Positions 34,663-42,406 of a stretch of DNA of 64,000 bases are shown piece by piece. The notes below the pieces were generated by a model. The model had not been told where the DNA came from, made no database searches, and saw only the letters and a list, made by a program, of their open reading frames with translations. The DNA is from Amycolatopsis bullii (lineage in GTDB: Bacteria > Actinomycetota > Actinomycetes > Mycobacteriales > Pseudonocardiaceae): NCBI RefSeq assembly GCF_014654205.1, contig NZ_BNAW01000011.1:62001-126000 (forward strand). The letters are read 5' to 3'. Made by a program: the position numbers and the translations under genes. The first letter of the stretch is position 1, and each line of letters begins with the position of its first letter.

Positions 34663-35400
34663 TCAGGGGATCCGGACGGTCACCGGGCTCTCGAAGACCT
34701 CGAACCCGTGCCGCTCGTAGAGGCGGCGAGCCGGGTTGCCGTCGGTGACGACCAGGCCGACCACGCCGAGCCCCGCCGCGGCCGCCCGCGCGAGCGTGCG
34801 CCGGAGCAGGATCGTCCCGGCCCGGGGGTACGCCGGGTGCCGGAACAAGTCGGTGATCAGGAGACCACCCCAGGGCACCTCACCCGGGACGTCGTTGAGC
34901 AGCAGCCCGGCCACCACCGCTCCGCCGTCGGTGAGGACGGCGGACAGCGGCGACAACGGCCCGTACGCGGTGCCGTCCACCAGGGCCGCGAACCGGTCCC
35001 GCAGCACGACGGCGTCTTCGTATTCGTGCCGGTAGTCGGGGTGCCCCGGCGGGTACGCGGCCCGCCACGCCGGGACCAGGTCGTCGACGTGCCGGGCGAA
35101 CGGCTCGAACACCAGCGGCGGCAGCGGTGCCAGGGTCGCCCAGTCTCCCCGCTGCCGCAGCGCGGACAGGTCACAGGTCATGCGGTGGGTCGAGCGGATC
35201 AGCCGTGCCCCGCGCGCCACCAGTTCGTCGGCGAGCGCCCGCGGCCCGGTCGCCGCCCAGCCGGACATTTCGCGCAGGGCCACGTCCGCGGCACCCGCCC
35301 CCAGGACTTCCACCCGGTCCGCCCACGGCCGCCCCGCGTTCTCCCGCAGAAAATAGGAAAGCACCGGAACGCCGTGAGCGTCGACGCGCGTCTCCCGCAC
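34663..35400 (-). CDS. GNAT-family N-acetyltransferase
   Basis: 245 aa. The C-terminal GNAT core has AVLTDGGAVVAGLLLNDV, ITDLFRHPAYPRAGTILLRRTLARAAAAG (acyl-CoA loop) and VVTDGNPARRLYERHGFEVFE, the hallmark last motif. The N-terminal ~100 residues are a separate helical region. Upstream of StrR-like regulator and M24 on the same strand, divergent from the kinase-like gene (49 nt). Could be self-resistance or tailoring. Confidence 0.85.
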   Translation of the reverse strand: MRETRVDAHGVPVLSYFLRENAGRPWADRVEVLGAGAADVALREMSGWAATGPRALADELVARGARLIRSTHRMTCDLSALRQRGDWATLAPLPPLVFEPFARHVDDLVPAWRAAYPPGHPDYRHEYEDAVVLRDRFAALVDGTAYGPLSPLSAVLTDGGAVVAGLLLNDVPGEVPWGGLLITDLFRHPAYPRAGTILLRRTLARAAAAGLGVVGLVVTDGNPARRLYERHGFEVFESPVTVRIP

Positions 35401-35448
35401 CTTGACTCCCCTGTCATTGCCCCCGGGCCGAGGTTAACATGGCCCCCG

Positions 35449-36492
35449 ATGGCAGAAATCGATTCAGCCGCAGCACACTGCGCGGAGCGGAAGATTGTCG
35501 ATTCGCTGCTCACGGAACTGGGTCTCGGCGCACTGACGGCCGCCCCGCGAACGCACGGCGGACGACACCGGAATCGGTCCGGAAGCACCGTTTCCGGCAC
35601 CGCGGTGTTCGTCAAGCAAATCGAGCCGGGCACGCCGGAGGCGGACCGCAGGTTCCGCAGGCTGATCGCCCTGGAATCGGCGGACTGGATGCCCGTTCCG
35701 CGCCCGCGCTGCCTCGGCTGGGACGCGGAATCCGGTTTGCTGGTCTACGAACTCGTCACGCCCGCGCGGGACGGCCGTCAGCTCGCCGACGACGGCGATT
35801 TCGACGAAGCGACCGCCGGCCGGCTGGGGCGGCTGGTGGCGGAGTTGCACGATGCGCCTTCCCCGCACTGGCTCGACGTCTCGGCTCCACGGCTTCCGCC
35901 GCTGGGTGAACTGGACGCGCTGCCGTTGGCGGTGTACCGCAACGCGTGCGCCGCCGAACTCGAGTTGTGGCGGCTGCTGCAGGGCGACGAAGCACTGGTC
36001 GCGGCCCTGAAGCGGCTGTGCGCCGTCCCGGACGCCCTGCGCACACCGGCGCACTGCGATCTGCGGCTCGACCAGTTCGTGCTCGGCGGCGGCGACGTCC
36101 GGCTCGTCGACTGGGACGAGCTGAGGCTGGCGGACCCGGCCCGGGACATCGGTGCCTTCGCCGGGGAATGGCTGTACCGCAGCACATGGGACATCGCCGG
36201 TGCGGACGCCGATCACGAGGCCGTCGTGGCCAGAGGCGCCGCCCGCTTCGCCGAGGTGCGTCCGCTGGTCCGGTCGTTCTGGCGGGCCTACCGGGAAGTC
36301 CGCCGGGAGCCGGACGACGGGCTCGGCCGTCGAGCCGCGGCCTTCGCCGGCTGGCACCAGTTCGACCGCGTGCTCGCGGCGGCCGAGGGGCAGTCCCGGC
36401 TGCGGCCGGTCGAGCGTGCCGCCCTCGGCATCGGCCGGGCCCTGGTGCTCGACCCCGGCCGGTTCGCCGACACCGTGGGCCTGACGGCATGA
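35449..36492 (+). CDS. Aminoglycoside phosphotransferase-like kinase (class V lanthipeptide/thioamitide dehydration component)
   Basis: 347 aa. The protein-kinase-like fold shows GTAVFVKQIEPGT (ATP Lys), the catalytic loop HCDLRLDQFVL (Asp, Asn replaced by Gln) and metal-binding LVDWDELRLADPARDIG. The APH-like family includes the kinases paired with HopA1-like lyases in class V lanthipeptide and thioamitide clusters, which phosphorylate Ser/Thr before elimination. A HopA1-like gene follows with a 4-bp ATGA overlap, which makes that role likely. TTAACA lies 9 nt before the ATG with no ribosome site, so the transcript may be leaderless. Confidence 0.82.
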   Translation: MAEIDSAAAHCAERKIVDSLLTELGLGALTAAPRTHGGRHRNRSGSTVSGTAVFVKQIEPGTPEADRRFRRLIALESADWMPVPRPRCLGWDAESGLLVYELVTPARDGRQLADDGDFDEATAGRLGRLVAELHDAPSPHWLDVSAPRLPPLGELDALPLAVYRNACAAELELWRLLQGDEALVAALKRLCAVPDALRTPAHCDLRLDQFVLGGGDVRLVDWDELRLADPARDIGAFAGEWLYRSTWDIAGADADHEAVVARGAARFAEVRPLVRSFWRAYREVRREPDDGLGRRAAAFAGWHQFDRVLAAAEGQSRLRPVERAALGIGRALVLDPGRFADTVGLTA

Positions 36493-37406
36493 CCGCGCTT
36501 TTCCCCGCGGACGGCGGATCGATCTCGGCCGTGCTCGGCACCCTGCGTGACGTCGAAGTCGACGTCCGGGCGAACCGGGCCGTCGTCGCCGGGCAGGTCG
36601 TGCAGGCGGCCGGGCCGGCCGAACTGCGCACGAAGCTCGCGGCGGCGCTGTACGACACGTTCCACGCCGGGGCGGCCGCCGACACCCCGGAGCCGCCCGG
36701 TTTCGGTGACCGGCTGGCCGCCGCGGTGCCGCACCGGCTCACCCACGCCCGCGGCCGCGTGTGCGCGCTCGCGCCCCCGGACGAGCTCGTCGTCGAGCTC
36801 GACGGCATCCGGGTCCGCGTGCCCGCTTCCGCGGCCGGCGCCCCGGTGGCCGGCGCGGTCACCACGGTCGGGATCGACTGCGCCCGCCCGCACCTCGCCC
36901 CGGGGTTCTTTCTCGTCGACGGCTCGCCGGGGCACGGGGTCGAGCCCGGTGACCACGTCCTCCGGCTCTACCTGCACCTCGTCGAGCCGGAAACGGCGAC
37001 CGCCGCGTGGCGCTCGGCCCTGGTCCTGCTCGAAGAGCGGGGGATCCCCTACCGCGCGAAGATCAGCCGGCACCTCCCCCGCCGGGACGCCCTGGTCGTC
37101 TACCTCGGCCGGCGCGCGTGGCCGGCCGCGCCCGGGATCGTGCGGGCACTGTCCGGCCTGCCGGGGCTCGGCGGGGCGGTCTCGGCCTACGCACACCGGA
37201 TCGCGGACGGCGTGGCCGTGGCCTGGGACCCCGCCGACCCGAGGCCGGGACACCGCGGGCTCAGTTTCGGGGAACACCGGTCGCGGGTCATCGCCGACGC
37301 CCTGCTCGCCCCGGGCGGCCGCGAAGCCGCGCTGGCGCGTTCCCTGGCCGAGGGCACCATCGACGTGACCGGCGTCTTCCGGAATGCGAACTCGCCGCAA
37401 CTGTGA
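36489..37406 (+). CDS. HopA1-like lyase component of a RiPP dehydratase
   Basis: 305 aa from the ATG at 36489. The C-terminal half matches the HopA1 effector family: GDHVLRLYLHLVEPETATAAW, LLEERGIPYRAKISRHLPRRDALVVYLGRRAW, and near the end GLSFGEHRSRVIADALL. In class V lanthipeptide and thioamitide pathways, HopA1-like proteins eliminate phosphate from phospho-Ser/Thr made by the partner kinase. It overlaps the kinase gene by 4 nt. It ends 96 nt before a small peptide gene, which is the obvious substrate candidate. No cysteine decarboxylase (LanD-like) gene is nearby. Confidence 0.82.
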   Translation: MTALFPADGGSISAVLGTLRDVEVDVRANRAVVAGQVVQAAGPAELRTKLAAALYDTFHAGAAADTPEPPGFGDRLAAAVPHRLTHARGRVCALAPPDELVVELDGIRVRVPASAAGAPVAGAVTTVGIDCARPHLAPGFFLVDGSPGHGVEPGDHVLRLYLHLVEPETATAAWRSALVLLEERGIPYRAKISRHLPRRDALVVYLGRRAWPAAPGIVRALSGLPGLGGAVSAYAHRIADGVAVAWDPADPRPGHRGLSFGEHRSRVIADALLAPGGREAALARSLAEGTIDVTGVFRNANSPQL

Positions 37407-37429
37407 AGCAGATCACGTCCGTTGGCCGG

Positions 37430-37458
37430 TTGTCCGCACCCGCGGACCCGTGCAGGGT
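37430..37458 (+). promoter_or_regulatory. Candidate promoter of the 51-aa peptide gene
   Basis: TTGTCC (37430-37435) and CAGGGT (37453-37458) are exactly 17 nt apart in the short gap before the peptide gene. This would give the peptide its own transcript, as expected for a precursor. The match is fair, not perfect. Confidence 0.5.
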
Positions 37459-37502
37459 GAAGATCACCAACCAGCACCTCGAACCTTCGAAAGGTAACGT
37501 CC

Positions 37503-37658
37503 ATGCACTCCGAAGAGCTGTTCGCGGCGTACGCCGAATTCACCACGCCGGCCGACCTCTCGGCCCCGTCCGCCGACGCCGGCACGGGGGCGCGCAACAC
37601 CGCGACGCCGGGCTTCCTCTCCTACGCCGAACCTCGGCCGGTGTCGGAGCGCGAGTAG
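37503..37658 (+). CDS. Candidate RiPP precursor peptide, Cys-free, 51 aa
   Basis: Too short for ordinary ORF calling. ATG at 37503 with AAAGG 9 nt upstream; stop TAG at 37656. The N-terminal part MHSEELFAAYAEFTTPADLS is an acidic helix typical of a leader. The rest (SAPSADAGTGARNTATPGF, then LSYAEPRPVSERE) is rich in Ser and Thr and has no Cys. It sits directly between the kinase/HopA1-like pair and an MFS exporter, on the same strand. With no Cys, dehydrated residues could not form lanthionines within the peptide. It could also be a protein of other function. Confidence 0.65.
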   Translation: MHSEELFAAYAEFTTPADLSAPSADAGTGARNTATPGFLSYAEPRPVSERE

Positions 37659-37683
37659 ACCCCCACCCCGGGCGGGAGCCACG

Positions 37684-38907
37684 GTGACCACATTCCGCGA
37701 AGTCTTCGCCAACTCGGAGTTCCGGGCCATCTTCTGCGGGTTCGGCCTGTCGACCGCCGGCGACTTCCTGGCCAGGGGCGCGGTGACCATCGGCGTCTAC
37801 GCGTCGAGCCAGTCGACCGGGCTCATGGCGGTCACCTACGCCCTGACGTTCCTCCCCGACCTGGTCGGGGGTGCGCTGCTGTCCGGCTTCGCCGACCGGT
37901 TCAGCCGCCGGACCGTCATGGTCACCGCCGACCTGCTGCGGGCCGTGCTGGTGGCCGTGATGGCCACGTCCGGCCTGCCGCTCGCGGTGGTGTGGCTCCT
38001 GCTCCTCGCGGTGCGCCTGCTGGATTCGCCGTTCCGCAGCGCGCAGACGGCCACGCTGGCCCTGGTGCTCACCGGCGACCGGTACGTGGTCGGCACCTCG
38101 GCCAACACGATGCTGGCCAACCTGGCCGTCGGCGTCGGTTTCACCGGTGCGGGTGCGGTCGTCCAGCAACTCGGCATGAGCACCGCGCTCTACGTCAACG
38201 CGGCGACCTTCGTGGGTTCCGCGCTGCTGATCCGCACCGGCGTCCGGGCCCGCCCGGCGCCCGGATCGGGTAGCCCGCAGGCCGGCCGCTGGTGGGGCTC
38301 GCTGGCCGCGGGGACCCGGCTGGTCCGCGCCGACCGGCGGCTGCGCACGCTGATGTCCTTCGCCGTCATCCCCGGCATCTGCATGGTCGCGACCGCGCTC
38401 GTCGCGCCCTACGCGATCGAGTCGGGCAGCACCGAAGCCGCCGCGGGCGCCCTGATGGGCATCGGCTCGGCGGGCATGGTCATCGGGGTGTGGGCGCTGG
38501 CGCGGTGGGTGCGCCCGGAAACCCGGATGCGCTTGCTCGGCGTGCTCGCGGCGACGTCGGCCGCACCGTTCATCGTCTGCGCCTGGCACCCCGGCTTCCT
38601 CGCCGACGCGATCATCTGGTTCGTCAACGGCGCCGCCACGTGCTTCTGGGTGCCCGTCACGACCGGCGTGGTCCAGTCCACCCCGGAAGCCATGCGCGGC
38701 CAGATGACCGGGCTGGTGTTCGCGCTGCTGCGCCTGGTCCAGGGGATCGCGATCCTGGTCTACGGCCTGCTCGCCGAGGTGTTCCCGCCTTCGGCGGTGA
38801 TCGCCGCGGCCGGCGTGCTCGGCCTGGTGACCTCCGCGGTGATCGGGTTCGCCTGGAGGCGGGCCGGCACCGGGCCGCGGTCAGCCACCGCCGACGTCGG
38901 CCAGTGA
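37684..38907 (+). CDS. MFS exporter
   Basis: 407 aa, about 12 membrane helices, GTG start with GGGAG 6 nt upstream. FREVFANSEFRAIFCGFGLSTAGDF and ALLSGFADRFSRRTVMV (loop 2-3) are typical of drug-type MFS exporters (MFS_3-like). It lies 25 nt after the peptide gene on the same strand, so it probably exports the mature peptide. Its 3' end overlaps the convergent SARP gene by 27 nt. Confidence 0.88.
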   Translation: MTTFREVFANSEFRAIFCGFGLSTAGDFLARGAVTIGVYASSQSTGLMAVTYALTFLPDLVGGALLSGFADRFSRRTVMVTADLLRAVLVAVMATSGLPLAVVWLLLLAVRLLDSPFRSAQTATLALVLTGDRYVVGTSANTMLANLAVGVGFTGAGAVVQQLGMSTALYVNAATFVGSALLIRTGVRARPAPGSGSPQAGRWWGSLAAGTRLVRADRRLRTLMSFAVIPGICMVATALVAPYAIESGSTEAAAGALMGIGSAGMVIGVWALARWVRPETRMRLLGVLAATSAAPFIVCAWHPGFLADAIIWFVNGAATCFWVPVTTGVVQSTPEAMRGQMTGLVFALLRLVQGIAILVYGLLAEVFPPSAVIAAAGVLGLVTSAVIGFAWRRAGTGPRSATADVGQ

Positions 38908-41900
38908 CCGGCGCAGTGCGGACGTGTCCGGCAGACCGGTTCCGTTGAGGCATTCGACGGCGAGCCGGCCGTACTCGGCGGCGCCGGCCGGGTCGCCGGC
39001 GACCTGCCGGGCCGACGCGAGGACGCGCAGCGCGCGGGCCTGGTCGAGCTGAGCGCCGAACTGCCGGGCATCGGCCAGGGACGACCCGGCCAGCCGCTCC
39101 GCCGCCGGGAGGTCGCCGTCGTCGAGCTCCGCCTGCGCCAGCACCGCTTTCGCCCGCATGCCCAGGATCTGCAAGCCGGTCTCTTCGCACAGGGACACGG
39201 CTCTCCGGGCGAGCGAAACGGCGAGCCGGACGTCGCCGGTCGCGCGGCTGACCTCCGCCTGTCCGGCGAGGGCGGAGATTTCCCCGTTGCGGTAGCCGAT
39301 CTGACGGCACAGGCCCAGCGCCGAACGGTACAGCTGACCGGCTTCCTCCAGGTCGCCGCTGAGCGCGCACACGGCACCGAGGGCGGCCAGCGCTTCCGCT
39401 TCGTCCTCCCTGGCGGCGTTGCCGCGGGCGATCTCCAGCGCCCGCCGGGCGTTGCGGCGCGCGGCCACCAGGTCCCCGATCTCCCGGTTGGCCCGGGAAA
39501 GGTGGCCGAGCACGTCGGCCTCGAAGTGCCCGACCGAACCACGGCGGAGCAGTTCCAGCGACCGGGTGAACTGCTCGACGGCCTCGCCGCAGCGGCCGCG
39601 CAGCAGCAGGATCTCGCCGAGGATGCCCCGGGCGTTGCCTTCTGTGGCCCGCTCGCCCAGGAGGTCGCGGAAGGAGATCACCCGCCGCGCGGCCGCTTCG
39701 GCCTCGTCGAGGTCTCCGCGCAGCAGCTCGGCGTAGCTCAGCCCGAGCCAGCCGAACCGTTGCAGGGGCAGGTTCGCCGAGTTCGTGGCCAGGGCCAGGC
39801 CTTCCCGGATCCGGGCCGCGCCGTCGTCGACCTTCCCGACATCGCGGTCCAGGTTGCCCAGCGCGATGAGGGCGCGAGCCTGTCCCTCGAAGTGGCCGGC
39901 CTCGCGGTGGGCCGCGAGCTCCTCGGTGAAGTGGCGTGACGCGGCCTGGGTGTCTCCGTGGCGGAAGCTGAGCGAGCCCATGCAGGAGTGGATGGCCGCG
40001 GCCGCGGCGACGTCGCCGCACGCCACCGCGGCGGCCAGCGCCGCGGCGAACGCGCGCATGCCCTCTTCCCGGTAGCGGCCGCTCGTCACCAGGTACGGCC
40101 GCACGGCTTCGGACAGGTACCAGGCGAACCGGCTGTGGTCACCCTCCGCCGCGCGGGTCACGGCGGCCAGCACGTTGAGGCACTCGGCGTCCATCCACGC
40201 GATCGCCTCGCCGGGACCGTCGAAGACCCCCGGCTCCGCCCTGGCGAGCTCCTCCGGCCGGGGAAGCCAGAGGTAGGTCGGGTACAGCAGCTCCGCCGCC
40301 GATTCGGTGTGCCGCAGGTAGAACGTGAGCAGCCGGCTCATCGCCGCGTCCCGCGCCGCCGGCTGGTCGTCCTCGGCGCACCGCTCCACGGCGAACACGC
40401 GCAGCAGGTCGTGCAGCCGGTACCGCGCTCCCCGGTGGCGCATGACCAGGTTCGCCGCCGTCAGCTGCTCGAGCCGGGCGGCGCCGTCCGGCAGCCCGGT
40501 CAGCGCTTCGACGGCCTCGGGCGGGCAGTCGGGCCCGGGCACGAGTCCCAGTAGCCGGAACACCCGCGCGGTGACCGGGTCCAGCGTCGTGTAGGACAAC
40601 CGGAACGCCGTGCGGACGGTGGCTTCCTCGTCGCCTTCGATCTCCAGCGAGGTCAGGCGGTTCCCGCGCCGCAACTCGTCGACGTACTCGGCCAGCGAGC
40701 AGCCGGGCCTGCTGACCACGTTCGCGGCCGCGATCCGCAGGGCGAGGGGCAGGAACCCGCACAGGTCGGCCAGCTCGCGCGCGGCGGCCGGCTCCGCGCG
40801 GACCCGGTCGGCCCCCATCATGCTGGTCAACAGGGTCAGCGACGGCTCGCCGGCGAGCATGCCGACCTGGAACAGCGCCGCGCTCTGCAGGGCCACCAGC
40901 CCGCGCAGGTCGTTGCGGCTGGTCACGATCACCCCGCACCCCGGCGCGTTCGGCAGCAACGGACGCACCTGGCCCGGACCGGCGGCGTTGTCCAGCACGA
41001 ACAGCACTTTCCGGCCGCGGAGCAGGGTGCGGAAGAGCGCCACGAGTTCTTCCTGGCCGGACGGCAGCCGCCGGGTCGCCGCGCCCAGCGCGATGGCGAA
41101 GCGGGCCAGCACCTCGGTCGGGGTCAGCGCCGGCGCCGCCGCGTGGCCGCGCAGGTCGACGTGGAGCTGTCCGTCGGGGAACCGGCCACGCAGGTCGTGG
41201 GCCACCTTGACCGCGAGCGCCGTCTTGCCCGCGCCCGGCAGGCCGGTGATCACCACGACCGGAGCGGTCGACGCCGACGCCAGCACGCCTTCGATCCGCT
41301 CCAGCAGATCGTCGCGCCCGACGAAGTCGGGGACGTCGGCCGGCAGTTCGTGGGGCACCAGCTCGGTGGCGGTTTCTGTGCCGCCGCCCGGCACCGCCGG
41401 CGCCTCGGCGGCCGGCTCCCGCATCAGGATCTGCTCGTACACCCGCTGCAGCTCGGCACCGGGATCGACGCCGAGTTCGCCGGCGAGCGCCGCCTTGATC
41501 CGGTTGTACACCGAGAAGGCTTCGGCCTGCTGGCCGGACCGGTACAACGCGAGCATCAGCTGACCGTGCAGCCGCTCCCGCAGCGGCGCGGCGCCGGCGG
41601 CGGCCTGGAGCTCGGTGACGAGTTCGCGGTGCCGCCCGAGCTGCAGCCCGGCGTCGAACAAGGCTTCCTGCGCGGCCAGTTTTTCGTGTTCCAGCCGGGG
41701 CGCGTGGATTGTCCGCAGCAGATCCGACGGCGTGTCGGCGAGGGCGTCCCCACGCCACTGCGAAAGCGCTTCGCGCAGAATTTCCAGCCGCCGCGCGGGT
41801 TCCCCGGTCTGCCGGGCCCGCTCGACCAGCTCCCGGAATCGGTCCACGTCCAATTCGCCCGGTTCGACCCGGATGCGGTACCCCCCGGTCAGCGTGCTGA

Positions 41901-42147
41901 TCCGGTCGGCCTCGCCGATCACCCGGCGCAGCCGCTGCACGTAGGTCTGCAGGGTGGCGCGGGCGCCCCGCGGCGGGTCCTGGTCCCAGAGCTGGTCGAC
42001 CAGGTCGTCGGCGCTGACCAGGCTGTTGGCGGACAGGAGCAGCATGGCCAGCAGGACGCGCTGCTTCGTCGCGTTGACCGGGACGACAGCCCCGTCGACG
42101 ACCAGCTCGAGCGGGCCCAGCACACGAAAATGCAGAATTTTTCGCAC
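38881..42147 (-). CDS. AfsR/SARP-type regulator (wHTH-BTAD-NB-ARC-TPR)
   Basis: 1088 aa from a GTG at 42147 with GGGAGGGGG upstream. In order: OmpR-type winged helix (~5-90; LHFRVLGPLELVVDGAVVPV, TLQTYVQRLRRVIGEADRI); BTAD (~95-240; DVDRFRELVERARQ, RERLHGQLMLALYRSGQQAEA); NB-ARC (Walker A VITGLPGAGKTALAVK; FVLDNAAGPGQVRPLLP; VIVTSRNDLRGL); then TPRs to the end. AfsR-type proteins activate antibiotic genes in response to nucleotide state or phosphorylation. Its place at the edge of the RiPP locus suggests control of it, together with the StrR-like protein. Confidence 0.92.
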   Translation of the reverse strand: MRKILHFRVLGPLELVVDGAVVPVNATKQRVLLAMLLLSANSLVSADDLVDQLWDQDPPRGARATLQTYVQRLRRVIGEADRISTLTGGYRIRVEPGELDVDRFRELVERARQTGEPARRLEILREALSQWRGDALADTPSDLLRTIHAPRLEHEKLAAQEALFDAGLQLGRHRELVTELQAAAGAAPLRERLHGQLMLALYRSGQQAEAFSVYNRIKAALAGELGVDPGAELQRVYEQILMREPAAEAPAVPGGGTETATELVPHELPADVPDFVGRDDLLERIEGVLASASTAPVVVITGLPGAGKTALAVKVAHDLRGRFPDGQLHVDLRGHAAAPALTPTEVLARFAIALGAATRRLPSGQEELVALFRTLLRGRKVLFVLDNAAGPGQVRPLLPNAPGCGVIVTSRNDLRGLVALQSAALFQVGMLAGEPSLTLLTSMMGADRVRAEPAAARELADLCGFLPLALRIAAANVVSRPGCSLAEYVDELRRGNRLTSLEIEGDEEATVRTAFRLSYTTLDPVTARVFRLLGLVPGPDCPPEAVEALTGLPDGAARLEQLTAANLVMRHRGARYRLHDLLRVFAVERCAEDDQPAARDAAMSRLLTFYLRHTESAAELLYPTYLWLPRPEELARAEPGVFDGPGEAIAWMDAECLNVLAAVTRAAEGDHSRFAWYLSEAVRPYLVTSGRYREEGMRAFAAALAAAVACGDVAAAAAIHSCMGSLSFRHGDTQAASRHFTEELAAHREAGHFEGQARALIALGNLDRDVGKVDDGAARIREGLALATNSANLPLQRFGWLGLSYAELLRGDLDEAEAAARRVISFRDLLGERATEGNARGILGEILLLRGRCGEAVEQFTRSLELLRRGSVGHFEADVLGHLSRANREIGDLVAARRNARRALEIARGNAAREDEAEALAALGAVCALSGDLEEAGQLYRSALGLCRQIGYRNGEISALAGQAEVSRATGDVRLAVSLARRAVSLCEETGLQILGMRAKAVLAQAELDDGDLPAAERLAGSSLADARQFGAQLDQARALRVLASARQVAGDPAGAAEYGRLAVECLNGTGLPDTSALRRSLADVGGG

Positions 42148-42220
42148 CGCGCCCCCTCCCTGGCGCCGACAGCTGCGAATGAAGATCATAGCAGTCCGCC
42201 GGACCGGGACGGCCGATCGG

Positions 42221-42240
42221 GAACCATTCCGGAATGGTTC
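42221..42240. promoter_or_regulatory. Perfect 20-bp palindrome between SARP and GH3 genes
   Basis: GAACCATTCCGGAATGGTTC is a perfect palindrome with no spacer, 74 nt before the SARP start and 166 nt before the GH3 start. It is probably an operator for one or both divergent genes. It does not match CebR or StrR sites. Confidence 0.6.
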
Positions 42241-42406
42241 GCGCGCCGATTCGGCGGCGCCACGCCGTCCATTGTGGCCCGTGCGGCGAACGTCGTCCGG
42301 AACGACGGAGACCTGTGTTCTCCCCGCGGCGGGGCTAGGCTGTGCAGGCCTGACCGACCAGAGGAGTTCGCCGCCGGTTTCTTCGCCTCGCGAAAGGGTC
42401 CCCGCC

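Noticed and set aside
35449..36492. Aminoglycoside resistance kinase
   Set aside because: The fold fits, but the 4-bp overlap with a HopA1-like gene and the precursor-like peptide after it favour the RiPP dehydration role.
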